Below are positions 1-7,827 of a stretch of 36,074 nucleotides of DNA, in pieces. The DNA comes from an uncultured Ilumatobacter sp. (GTDB lineage: Bacteria > Actinomycetota > Acidimicrobiia > Acidimicrobiales > Ilumatobacteraceae): positions 1-36,074 of the forward strand of contig CALICC010000059.1 of NCBI GenBank assembly GCA_938049325.1. Direction: 5' to 3'. The position numbers and the translations under genes are program-made. Each line of letters begins with the position of its first letter. Position 1 is the stretch's first letter. Under the pieces are notes generated by a model. That model saw nothing but the letters and a program-made list of their open reading frames with translations. It was not told the DNA's origin and ran no database searches.

Positions 1-15
1 GTGGTGTAGTAATTT

Positions 16-1173
16 ATGTCGGGCGAAGGGCTCACCGGCGCCGCGTACGGCCAGGGTGTGATCCTCCTCGATGGCTCCGACAGCCGGTTCCGATGGGAGG
101 TGGTCGACGGCGCACGCGACCCGGGCCTCGTGCCATTCGATGCCATGCCGCGCGTCGAGACCACCGACTACGTCTTCAACGCGAACGACAGCTTCTGGGT
201 TCCGAGTGCCGAGACCACGATTTCCGGCGACTACTCGATCCTGCACGGTGAACAGAACGTCGCGCAGTCGATGCGGACCCGTCAGAATGCCGAGGTCCTC
301 GCTGCCGCGAACACGCTCGGTCTCGCCGGCCCTGACGGCAACTTCAGCGCCGCTGAAGTCCAGCAGGCCGCGTTCGACAACACCGCCCAAACCGCGACGC
401 TGCTGCTCGAACCGACGGTTGCCGCGTGTCGCTCCACGCCGATCATCGAAGTCGTCGAAACCATCGGAGAGGATGGCGTGGTCGACCTGCCAGCGGCGGC
501 CGTCGACCTCACCGCCGCGTGTGATGTGCTCGCGGCATGGGATGCGCGCTTCGACCTCGACAGCTCGGGCGCCCTGCTCTGGCGCGAAGTGATGGCCCGC
601 TTCGGCGGCTCCGACTTCGACGACGCCGGCCGCCTGTTCGGCACCCAATTCGCCGCCGACGCTCCCGTGACTTCTCCAGCCGGATTCACGGCCGATCCGA
701 CCGCGATCCTGCAAGCTCTCGCACGCGGCGTGCAGACGCTGGAGAAGGCCGGATTCGACGTTGACTCGACGTTGGGTACGGCACAATTCACTGAACGTTC
801 CGGCGACCGCATTCCGATCCACGGCGGCACCGGCCGCGATGGTACGACCAACATCGTCACATGGTCAGGCCGAGGCTCGTCGAGTGAACCAGCTCCGACC
901 CGAGGCGATCCCGTGGCTCAGGACGGCGCACTGCGCGGCAACGGCCACCCGATCAACTACGGCACGAGCTTCGCGATGATCGTCGACTACTCGAACGGTG
1001 CTCCCGAAGCGTCGGCGTTGCTCACGTACGGCCAAACCGGCCTGCGTGACCTCGACATCTTCTCGGCGCAGACTCAGCGCTTCAGCGACAAGAACTGGCG
1101 CACGGTCTTGTTCACCGAACAAGACATCCTCGACGACCCGGCCATGACCGAAGTCGTCGTCCGCCAACCCTGA
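16..1173 (+). CDS. Penicillin-acylase-family protein (AHL/aculeacin acylase-like), C-terminal part only
   Basis: This is the C-terminal half of an Ntn-hydrolase of the penicillin amidase family, whose members hydrolyse amide bonds of acyl-homoserine lactones, aculeacin or beta-lactams, usually in the periplasm or outside the cell. The family pattern is visible: LLDGSDSRFRWE, a PGLVPF segment, NANDSFW near residue 55, a following RTR segment, a WDARFDLDSSGALLWRE segment and the IPIHGG loop. At 385 aa it is about half the usual 750-800 aa. The signal peptide, alpha chain, autocleavage site and nucleophilic N-terminal Ser of the beta chain are absent. In this frame TAG and TAA occur at 7-12, directly before the first ATG, so the ATG at 16 is probably not a genuine start. 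Either the gene is broken by a frameshift or the first bases are a contig-edge artefact. The stop codon lies inside a dispersed repeat. Confidence 0.75.
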   Translation: MSGEGLTGAAYGQGVILLDGSDSRFRWEVVDGARDPGLVPFDAMPRVETTDYVFNANDSFWVPSAETTISGDYSILHGEQNVAQSMRTRQNAEVLAAANTLGLAGPDGNFSAAEVQQAAFDNTAQTATLLLEPTVAACRSTPIIEVVETIGEDGVVDLPAAAVDLTAACDVLAAWDARFDLDSSGALLWREVMARFGGSDFDDAGRLFGTQFAADAPVTSPAGFTADPTAILQALARGVQTLEKAGFDVDSTLGTAQFTERSGDRIPIHGGTGRDGTTNIVTWSGRGSSSEPAPTRGDPVAQDGALRGNGHPINYGTSFAMIVDYSNGAPEASALLTYGQTGLRDLDIFSAQTQRFSDKNWRTVLFTEQDILDDPAMTEVVVRQP

Positions 1174-1208
1174 GTAGCGCGGGTGCCGGAACCAAAAGGA
1201 CCCAGGGC
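1167..1208. repeat. Intergenic hairpin repeat, copy 1
   Basis: The arms CCCTGAGT and ACCCAGGG (one mismatch) flank a core containing GCGGGTGCCGGAACC. The core and right arm are identical over about 34 nt to the copy at 18464-18497. The left arm contains the TGA stop of the acylase fragment, and the element fills the gap between that gene and the convergent dehydrogenase gene. It may act as a bidirectional terminator or be a REP-like dispersed element. Confidence 0.8.
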
Positions 1209-1228
1209 GGTCGATTCGTTCTGACGGG

Positions 1229-3586
1229 CTATTCGAACCAGCCGAAGACGTCGACCGACAGATGCGTCGCGGCTTCGGAGAAGTACGACACGGTGCCGCC
1301 CGTACCGGTGGGGACGATGCCGAGTGCGCCTCGGGTCTGATTGGCGCCCGCAGCGTTGACGCTCGACACCATCGGCACGATGCCGCCCGGGAAGCCAGTG
1401 ACGAAGCCGCGGTCGCCCGTACGGATCATGGTGAGGTTCTGAGCAACCGCCGATGCCGACGCCGGGACGCTGATCGGATCAAGCGTGCGGACGTCGCCAG
1501 CGCTGAACGCATCGAACCCGAGGTTCAGACGCGTGTCGACCTCGCGAGCCGGAGCCACGAGGTGGAACAGACCGGCCGTGCCCTGTGCTGCTGAACTGCT
1601 GGTCATGTAACCGGCGACGTCGACGGTCACGTCGCGCACGCGCTCGAGATACAGATCGACCGAACCGTTCGCAACCGATGTGACGACGAGGTTCGCCCGC
1701 ACATCGGTGCCAGGGTTGACGTTGAGGTTCGAAGCGTCCGGTCGCGTTGCACCATTCGGGGTCACCGTGACGAAGCCTGCGCCCGGTCCGGCCGACTGGA
1801 TGCCGGTCACGATCAGCACGACCGCTTCGAGATCTGCGGGCATGTCAAACAGCGGCCCGTCGAGCGTCGCTGTGACCACGTCGCCCGCACCGTCAGTGAC
1901 ACGTTGGAAGTCGTTCAAGTCGCCAGGAGCCGAGCGCGTGTCGACCAATCGGAACGGATCAACGGTTTCGAGGCGACCACGACGCACCGGGTCGGGTGCA
2001 CCGAAGTAGAACCCGGCGACGTCGACGATGATGTCGGTGGTCGCCAAAGCGAAGAGGAGCACGTTGCCGTCGGCATCGACCGGCACGATCGACGCATTGG
2101 CAACCACATCACCGACGTCGGCATTGGCCGTTGCCGTGGCGGGTCGTTGCGTGCGCGGCTGCCACGCCGTGACGAACGCTCCCGCCGCCTGCGGCCGAGC
2201 GAGCGTGATGTTGACGAGCGCCGCTTCGGCGCCCGCCGGTGCCTCGAGATCGACCAGACGCGTGGTGCCGCCACGCAGCGGTGCACTCGGCGTGAGATCG
2301 CGAGTGTCGAATCGCCGCTCGATCGAAGGCAACGGTTCGTAGCGCAGCGGACCCGAGTCGGCGGCGCCCGCCGGCGTGTTGTGCGTGACCTTGTGTACTT
2401 GCCCGTTTTGCTGGACGTACCAGAGTTCGGGTCCGTTCGGTCCCGTCACGAACGTCATGTCGGTCGGCGCGGAGGCGGTCAAGAAGACCTCGGCGTCGGC
2501 CAGGTTGGACTCACCGCGGAACACCCACGTGGTCCCCGTCGCTCCGTCCGACACGAGGTAGCCGCCGTCGTATTGAGCTGGCCAGAACCCGTTGGGGATG
2601 AACGCGCCACCGGTGACGAAACCACCGGATGCCCGGCCGTAGTCGGAGATCGGGTCGACGAGACCTCCCGTGGGACCGGGGCATGGCACGGTCTGACCTT
2701 GCGGGCAACGGCCTTCGCGGATCGGCCAGCCGTAGTTCGCTCCGATCTGGCCTTCGTTGACTTCTTCGAGCGTGTTCTGACCGACGTCGTTGATGAAGAA
2801 TCGGGTCGCACTCGTGTTGGGGTCGAACGCGAAGCGGTACGGGTTGCGCAATCCGTACGAGAAGATCTCGCGACACGTCGTGGTCGGTGTGGACGCGTTG
2901 TTGCCGCGCAGACGGCAGTCGGCGGTTCCCGGTCCACTGAACGGATTGCCCGGTGCGGCGAGACCACTCGATGGGCTCACACGCAGGATCTTGCCGTTCA
3001 GCAACGACAGGTCTTGGCCTGCATCGTTGCTTCCGCCGGATCCCGAGTTGCCACGCGGGTCACGCCCGGCGTCGCCCGTCGCGATGTACAGGAAGCCGTC
3101 GTTGCCGATCTCGATGTCACCACCATTGTGGTTGGTGTTGATCGCAGAGATCAGGTCGACGAGCACTCGCTCCGAACCGAGCACGAGACCTGACTCGTTC
3201 ATCACGAAACGGCTCACCCGGTTGTGGCAACCACCCGGCGCCGTGGACGTGATGGTGCGATAGATGTACACGAAGCCGTTCGTGACGAACGCCGGATCGG
3301 CTGTGAACCCGAGGAGGCCCCGTTCGCCACCCCGGCACACGTCCAGGTTGGCCATCGTCGTGACGTCGGATGACCCGTCGCGATCATCGATTCTCAGCAG
3401 CCGACCGTTCTGCTCGAGCACCACGACACGTCCGTCAGGCAGTGCCTCGACGGTGGTCAGCGTGCCCACGTTGGTCACCACGGTGTCAGAGAACCCCGCC
3501 GGTGCGGCCGTTGCGACCGAAGGCCCAGCGCCGACGGTGACGACAGCCGAAGCAGCAACGGCAAGAGCAGAGATCAGAGCGCGCAT
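1229..3586 (-). CDS. Secreted PQQ-dependent sugar dehydrogenase (glucose/sorbosone dehydrogenase family) with C-terminal surface repeats
   Basis: This is probably an extracellular quinoprotein that oxidises aldose sugars. The chosen start gives a signal peptide (MRALISALAVAASAV...ATAAPA); the track ORF begins 14 codons upstream. Residues ~30-410 form the beta-propeller domain, with family motifs GERGLLGFTADP, NHNGGDIEIGNDGFLYIATGD (catalytic His region) and YGLRNPYRFAFDP (catalytic Arg region). Residues ~420-785 hold three copies of a ~115-aa module of the type R.VDTR...G...V.V...A.AV..N.T......G.VT..P...P..S..N...V.V...G.V.L......D..VDV.G.F, common in secreted actinobacterial proteins and probably used for surface attachment. 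The start is supported by a -10-like TACGGT 8 nt upstream, which suggests a leaderless transcript. The enzyme family is confident; the substrate is unknown. Confidence 0.85.
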   Translation of the reverse strand: MRALISALAVAASAVVTVGAGPSVATAAPAGFSDTVVTNVGTLTTVEALPDGRVVVLEQNGRLLRIDDRDGSSDVTTMANLDVCRGGERGLLGFTADPAFVTNGFVYIYRTITSTAPGGCHNRVSRFVMNESGLVLGSERVLVDLISAINTNHNGGDIEIGNDGFLYIATGDAGRDPRGNSGSGGSNDAGQDLSLLNGKILRVSPSSGLAAPGNPFSGPGTADCRLRGNNASTPTTTCREIFSYGLRNPYRFAFDPNTSATRFFINDVGQNTLEEVNEGQIGANYGWPIREGRCPQGQTVPCPGPTGGLVDPISDYGRASGGFVTGGAFIPNGFWPAQYDGGYLVSDGATGTTWVFRGESNLADAEVFLTASAPTDMTFVTGPNGPELWYVQQNGQVHKVTHNTPAGAADSGPLRYEPLPSIERRFDTRDLTPSAPLRGGTTRLVDLEAPAGAEAALVNITLARPQAAGAFVTAWQPRTQRPATATANADVGDVVANASIVPVDADGNVLLFALATTDIIVDVAGFYFGAPDPVRRGRLETVDPFRLVDTRSAPGDLNDFQRVTDGAGDVVTATLDGPLFDMPADLEAVVLIVTGIQSAGPGAGFVTVTPNGATRPDASNLNVNPGTDVRANLVVTSVANGSVDLYLERVRDVTVDVAGYMTSSSAAQGTAGLFHLVAPAREVDTRLNLGFDAFSAGDVRTLDPISVPASASAVAQNLTMIRTGDRGFVTGFPGGIVPMVSSVNAAGANQTRGALGIVPTGTGGTVSYFSEAATHLSVDVFGWFE

Positions 3587-3594
3587 GGCCGAAT

Positions 3595-3600
3595 ACCGTA
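3595..3600 (-). promoter_or_regulatory. -10 box (TACGGT) of the sugar dehydrogenase gene, leaderless type
   Basis: A TANNNT hexamer ends 8 nt before the ATG at 3586. This places the predicted transcription start at or next to the start codon and favours this ATG over the track start at 3628. Confidence 0.5.
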
Positions 3601-3652
3601 CCTTTGCGCTGCACCCCGTCACCTTCACGTGCTGCGACCCACCCTCAGCCCG

Positions 3653-3690
3653 TTCACGCGGCGTTCACAATCGGGCAACAGGTCCGCAAC
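3653..3690 (+). promoter_or_regulatory. Putative GlnR operator upstream of glnII (four AC dinucleotides at 11-bp spacing)
   Basis: TTCAC, TTCAC, GCAAC and GCAAC follow one another with exactly 6 nt between boxes, so AC occurs at 3656, 3667, 3678 and 3689. The known actinobacterial GlnR site is two pairs of half-sites of the form AC-n9-AC, and this array fits it four times. It ends 95 bp before the glnII start, and glnR is encoded two genes downstream. The pattern is seen directly; GlnR binding is inference. Confidence 0.6.
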
Positions 3691-3785
3691 TGGGCCGTGG
3701 CACCCTTTCGGCTCCAACCGGCTCGCCGATAGCGTCGGCGCTGCCCCTATTCCCCGAACACCAACGAGAAGACCGAGGACACACC

Positions 3786-4793
3786 GTGGCTATCAAGGCT
3801 GAGTACATCTGGATCGACGGAGCGGAGCCGTCACCACAGCTCCGTTCGAAGACAAAGATCCTCGACGAGCCCACCGACGACTACCCGGTCTGGGGCTTCG
3901 ACGGATCGTCGACCAACCAGGCAACCGGCGACAAGAGCGACTGCGTGCTCAAGCCGGTCCGGGCCTTCCCCGACCCGATCCGCGGTGGCGACAACGTGCT
4001 CGTCATGTGCGAGGTCATGCTCGTCGACGGCAAGGCGCACCCGACCAACACCCGCGCCGCTGCTGCTCGCACGGCGAAGAAGTACAAGAAGCACGAGTCG
4101 CTGTTCGGTATCGAGCAGGAATACACGATGCTTCGTCCGAACGGAAATCCTCTGGGCTTCCCCGACGACGGGTTCCCCGCACCGCAGGGTCCGTACTACT
4201 GCGGCGTCGGCGAGATCGCCATCACCGGCCGCCAGATCGCCGAAGACCACATGGATGCGTGCCTCGCAGCCGGTATCGGCATCTCCGGCATCAACGCCGA
4301 AGTCATGCCCGGCCAGTGGGAATTTCAAGTCGGTCCGCGCGGCCTGCTCGAAGTCTCCGACGAACTGTGGGTCGCCCGCTGGCTGCTCCACCGCATCGCC
4401 GAGGACTACGGCGTCGTGATCAGCATCGACGCCAAGCCGGTCAAGGGTGACTGGAACGGCGCGGGTGCACACACCAACTTCTCCACCAAGGAGATGCGCG
4501 AAGACGGCGGCATGAAGCACATCGAGGCTGGCTGCAAGGCACTCGGCAAGAAGGCTGCGCTCCACATCGCCAACTACGGCGACGGCGTCGAGGACCGCCT
4601 CACCGGCGCTCACGAAACCCAGCGCTACGACCAGTTCAGCTACGGCGTGTCGGACCGCGGCGCATCGATCCGCATCCCGTGGCAGTGCTCGGTCGACGGA
4701 AAGGGCTACCTCGAAGATCGTCGTCCGAACGGCAACATGGACCCGTACATCGTTGCTCGCCTCATGACCGACACGATCTGTTCAGCAATGTGA
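3786..4793 (+). CDS. glnII: Glutamine synthetase type II (GlnII)
   Basis: This 335-aa enzyme makes glutamine from glutamate, ammonia and ATP in the cytosol. It is the eukaryote-like GSII class: length and motifs match, with WGFDGSSTNQATG in the N-terminal beta-grasp region, GIEQEYTML (metal ligand Glu), GINAEVMPGQWEFQVGP, GAGAHTNFST and SDRGASIRIP. The GTG at 3786 is chosen because GAGG lies 7 nt upstream and the protein begins AIKAEYIWIDG as in homologues; the 174 upstream codons in the track ORF are not coding. It lies upstream of a type I glutamine synthetase and glnR. Expression is probably activated by GlnR when nitrogen is scarce, through the AC array at 3653-3690. GSII is not controlled by adenylylation in known bacteria. 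Confidence 0.95.
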   Translation: MAIKAEYIWIDGAEPSPQLRSKTKILDEPTDDYPVWGFDGSSTNQATGDKSDCVLKPVRAFPDPIRGGDNVLVMCEVMLVDGKAHPTNTRAAAARTAKKYKKHESLFGIEQEYTMLRPNGNPLGFPDDGFPAPQGPYYCGVGEIAITGRQIAEDHMDACLAAGIGISGINAEVMPGQWEFQVGPRGLLEVSDELWVARWLLHRIAEDYGVVISIDAKPVKGDWNGAGAHTNFSTKEMREDGGMKHIEAGCKALGKKAALHIANYGDGVEDRLTGAHETQRYDQFSYGVSDRGASIRIPWQCSVDGKGYLEDRRPNGNMDPYIVARLMTDTICSAM

Positions 4794-4796
4794 CCA

Positions 4797-4829
4797 GTCG
4801 GGTCGGGTTGCTGAGCAATCTGACCCGAC
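4797..4829 (+). terminator. Compound hairpin after glnII
   Basis: GTCGGGTC pairs perfectly with GACCCGAC, and the loop itself holds a short TTGCT/AGCAA hairpin. It begins 3 nt after the glnII stop. No T-run follows directly, so it may be an mRNA 3' stabiliser or part of a leader structure for the next gene. Confidence 0.5.
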
Positions 4830-4862
4830 GCTCGGTTGATTCCTGAGATCAGCAACGTTGCT

Positions 4863-4906
4863 GGCGGGGTGGAGAGGTGACTCTCCGCTCCGCCAGTTCC
4901 CTTTTT
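4863..4906 (+). terminator. Intrinsic-terminator-like hairpin before glnA2
   Basis: A 14-bp stem (GGCGGGGTGGAGAG with CTCTCCGCTCCGCC, two G-U pairs) closes a GTGA loop. A five-T run follows 7 nt later. A perfect 14-nt palindrome CAGCAACGTTGCTG (4850-4863) overlaps its 5' edge by one base. It could end glnII transcripts or attenuate read-through into glnA2. Confidence 0.6.
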
Positions 4907-4931
4907 CACCCCCAGATGGGAGACTTGAACC

Positions 4932-6272
4932 GTGAGTATTGAGCAGCAAAGGGCCTACGTCCTCCGGTCGGTCGAAGAACGCGGCGTACGGCTGATTCGG
5001 CTGTGGTTCACCGACGTGCTCGGCAACCTCAAGAGCATGGCGATTTCGCCTCCCGAGCTCGACAACGCGCTGAGCGACGGCATGACCTTCGACGGTTCAT
5101 CGATCGACGGGTTCAGCCGAGTCCAAGAATCCGATGTCCTCGCGATTCCCGACCCCGACACGTACGAGTTGCTGCCCTGGGGAGACCCGGCAGCACCAGA
5201 GGCGCGCATCTTCTGCGACGTGCACCACCTCGATGGCACACCGTTCGAGGGTGATCCTCGCCAGATTCTGCGCCGTCACGTTCAGGCCGCCCACGAGGCC
5301 GGTCTGACGTTCTACGTCGCACCCGATATCGAGTTCTTCTACTTCGAGCCGCCCATCGACGGCCAAGAGCCCGTGCCGATCGACCAGGGCGGCTTCTTCG
5401 ACCTCACCACGAACGACGTCACCGGCGACCTACGCAAGAACACCATCCGGACGCTCGAAACCATGGGCATCCCCGTCGAGTACAGCTTCCACGAAGACGC
5501 ACCGGGTCAGCAGGAAATCGACTTGCGCCATACCGATGCACTCACCATGGCTGATTCGGTCATGACCTTCCGGCTGGCGGTGCGCGAGCTCGCTGCACGC
5601 AACGGTGTTCACGCCACGTTCATGCCCAAGCCGGTCGAAGGCCTCCAAGGTTCCGGAATGCACCTCCACATGTCACTGTTCAACGGCGACGACAACGCCT
5701 TCTACGACGAGAGTGACGGCTACGACCTCAGCGACACCGCAAAGGCGTTCATGGCGGGCCTGCTGCGTCACGCTCACGAGATCACGGCAGTCACGAACCA
5801 AACGGTCAACAGCTACAAGCGCCTCGTGCCGAACTTCGAAGCGCCGGTGCACATCAGCTGGGCACGCAACAATCGCAGCGGACTCATCCGAGTTCCGATC
5901 GCCAAGGCCAGCAACCCGCTTGCCACCCGCATCGAGTACCGGTCACCCGACCCAGCGTGCAACCCGTACCTCGCCTTCAGTCTCATCCTGGCTGCGGGCA
6001 TGCGCGGCATCAACGAGGGGTATGAACTTCCGGAAGAGGCCGACGCCAACCTCTTCGAAATCGAAGACGACGTGCTCGAGAAACTCGGCATCAACCAGTT
6101 GCCCCATTCTCTGCACGAAGCACTCGAAACCATGGAGAAGTCGACCCTCGTCCGCGAGGCGCTCGGCGAACACGTCTTCGAATGGTTCCTGCGAAACAAG
6201 CAATCCGAATGGCGTGGCTACAAGACTCAGGTCACACCGTTCGAACGCGATCGGTACCTGAAGGCGCTCTGA
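4932..6272 (+). CDS. glnA2: Glutamine synthetase type I, GlnA2-like
   Basis: This 446-aa protein is a type I glutamine synthetase family member; the length equals that of mycobacterial GlnA2. Catalytic-site motifs are present: FDGSSIDGF, PDIEFFYFE, HEDAPGQQEID, GSGMHLHMS (ATP/ammonia region), KRLVPNFEAPVHISW and the IEYRSPDPACNPYLAF segment. The usual NLYDLP adenylylation loop is absent; the equivalent region reads GYELPEEADANLFE, so adenylyl-transferase control is unlikely. Some actinobacterial GlnA paralogues act on polyamines or other amines, so true glutamine synthesis is likely but not proven. GTG start with GGGAG about 9 nt upstream. glnR follows after 6 nt, which suggests co-transcription. 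Confidence 0.92.
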   Translation: MSIEQQRAYVLRSVEERGVRLIRLWFTDVLGNLKSMAISPPELDNALSDGMTFDGSSIDGFSRVQESDVLAIPDPDTYELLPWGDPAAPEARIFCDVHHLDGTPFEGDPRQILRRHVQAAHEAGLTFYVAPDIEFFYFEPPIDGQEPVPIDQGGFFDLTTNDVTGDLRKNTIRTLETMGIPVEYSFHEDAPGQQEIDLRHTDALTMADSVMTFRLAVRELAARNGVHATFMPKPVEGLQGSGMHLHMSLFNGDDNAFYDESDGYDLSDTAKAFMAGLLRHAHEITAVTNQTVNSYKRLVPNFEAPVHISWARNNRSGLIRVPIAKASNPLATRIEYRSPDPACNPYLAFSLILAAGMRGINEGYELPEEADANLFEIEDDVLEKLGINQLPHSLHEALETMEKSTLVREALGEHVFEWFLRNKQSEWRGYKTQVTPFERDRYLKAL

Positions 6273-6278
6273 TCGACC

Positions 6279-6971
6279 ATGGCTGACTCCAACCGCATGC
6301 TCGCCGTCCTCACCCGGTCGATCTCGCCTGAGCTCGCACGCACGCTCGACCTCGCTGGCTACTCGTGGAAGGCGATCGGCTCGATGCTCGAAGCGAGCGA
6401 CGCCGAGTCGGACGACGGTTGGGCTGGCGTCATCATCGACGCTGACGACGACCTCGAGTCGGCGTGGAGCTTTCTGCGCACGCTCCGCAAGCAGTACGCC
6501 GACCCAACACCGACGTTGGTATTGGTGGGCGGATCGCAGCTCCCCGAGCTCGAACACCGTGACGACCTGTTCGACGACTTCTGCCTCGCCCCGTTCCATC
6601 CCGCCGAACTCGAAGCGCGCCTGCGACACCTGCTCCACGCCGAGGTGGAAGTGCAGTCAGCCGATCTCGTCGAGTACGGCGACCTGGCGCTGAACCTCGA
6701 GACCTACCAGGCGTCGATCGGCGGCAAGCCGCTCGACATGACCTACATGGAGTACGAACTCCTCAAGTTCCTCGCGCAGAACCCGGGCAAGGTGTTCACC
6801 CGCGAGATCCTGCTCAGTCGAGTGTGGGGTTATGAGTATTACGGAGGCGCCCGCACCGTCGACGTGCACGTGCGACGACTCCGAGCCAAGCTCGGCGAGC
6901 AGCACGCCGGACTCATCCAAACAGTGCGTTCGGTGGGCTACCGCTTCGGTCAGTCCCGCTGGGACAGCTGA
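6279..6971 (+). CDS. glnR: GlnR-like orphan OmpR-family nitrogen regulator
   Basis: This 230-aa DNA-binding protein has a degenerate receiver domain (residues ~1-120) and an OmpR-type winged helix (~135-228) with EYELLKFLAQNPGKVFTRE, VWGYEYYGGARTVDVHVRRLRAKLG and SVGYRF. The receiver lacks the N-terminal acidic pair (MLAVLTRS instead of VLVVDDE) and the conserved Lys (LAPF instead of VKPF), but keeps an Asp in VIIDADDD. This is the condition described for actinobacterial GlnR, which works without phosphorylation. The winged helix strongly resembles GlnR. The position 6 nt after a glutamine synthetase gene supports a nitrogen role, probably activating glnII and glnA2. MtrA-like or other OmpR regulators are the alternative. 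No partner kinase is adjacent. Confidence 0.85.
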   Translation: MADSNRMLAVLTRSISPELARTLDLAGYSWKAIGSMLEASDAESDDGWAGVIIDADDDLESAWSFLRTLRKQYADPTPTLVLVGGSQLPELEHRDDLFDDFCLAPFHPAELEARLRHLLHAEVEVQSADLVEYGDLALNLETYQASIGGKPLDMTYMEYELLKFLAQNPGKVFTREILLSRVWGYEYYGGARTVDVHVRRLRAKLGEQHAGLIQTVRSVGYRFGQSRWDS

Positions 6972-6982
6972 CCTCGTCGCCG

Positions 6983-7717
6983 TTACTGCAAGAAGTTCGC
7001 CACCGTCGTCGTGACGAGTGACGCGAAGATCACCGCGCCGTCATCACCCGGATGCACGCCGTCACGGCGCAGGACACCGTCAGCGGGCGCGACGTCGCTC
7101 CATCGCCCGACCGTGGCATTGCCACGAGCTCTGATCGCACGCTCGATGGCTTCGTTCACCTCAGCGGTGTCTTGGGGACGCGAGTCGAAGTACGTGTTGA
7201 TCCAGATCAACGGAGCGTTGTCGGGGATCGGATCGAGCACTTCGTTGACGGCCGCTTCCATCTGTTCGACGTCGTTGTACTGACTGATGTCGTTGGTGCC
7301 CAACGCAACGACCCACAGCTGCGTCTCAGGACGCTCAACCTCCTGCGCGATGAACGCCGCGATTTCCGAGCCACTCGTGTTGTCGCGCAGCGACACGGCG
7401 GTCCGCTTGTTGTTCTGCGCCACGATGGTGACGGTGTCGAATCCCAGCAGTTCGAATTGCTCCTCGAGCGCTTCGGTCGATCCCACCGTGATCGAGTCGC
7501 CGATCATCACGATCGATTCGACAGCATCGGGCTCGATCGCGCGAACATCGGCGCCGCCACTGATCTGACCAGGGTTCGACCCGAGCCCGATCGTCGGCAG
7601 GGGCGCCTGAACCTCTTCCGCGGAGCCCGGCTGGCCGGATGCCTGCGATGACGTCGATGAGCACGCGGCGAGGCTGAACAGGCCAAAACAGAACAGCAAG
7701 ATCGAACGTGAACGCAT
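6983..7717 (-). CDS. SGNH/GDSL-hydrolase-fold lipoprotein
   Basis: This 244-aa exported lipoprotein begins with a signal peptide and lipobox LAAC (Cys19). The SGNH hydrolase blocks are visible: MIGDSITVGS (nucleophile Ser) around residue 72, ALGTNDIS (Asn of block III) and DGVHPGDDG (catalytic Asp and His) near the C-terminus. Family members are esterases, lipases or O-acetyl hydrolases acting on cell-envelope carbohydrates or lipids; the substrate here is unknown. A low-complexity linker (~20-55) separates the lipid anchor from the domain. The gene is convergent with glnR, with 11 nt between the stops. It shares the fold with the product of 33206-34114 but little else. Confidence 0.85.
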   Translation of the reverse strand: MRSRSILLFCFGLFSLAACSSTSSQASGQPGSAEEVQAPLPTIGLGSNPGQISGGADVRAIEPDAVESIVMIGDSITVGSTEALEEQFELLGFDTVTIVAQNNKRTAVSLRDNTSGSEIAAFIAQEVERPETQLWVVALGTNDISQYNDVEQMEAAVNEVLDPIPDNAPLIWINTYFDSRPQDTAEVNEAIERAIRARGNATVGRWSDVAPADGVLRRDGVHPGDDGAVIFASLVTTTVANFLQ

Positions 7718-7827
7718 CGCACCCAGTCTTGCCAGTTTTGGCGAATCGCGTGCGTCATCCCCTGCGGTTCCCCGTCACATGTCACGGTGGGCCTCGCCGG
7801 TCGGATTCGCACCCAGCCACCAACACC

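Noticed and set aside
3264-3785. N-terminal extension of glnII in the track ORF
   Set aside because: It is antisense to the dehydrogenase gene and runs through the intergenic region. GTG 3786 has a ribosome binding site and matches the family N-terminus.
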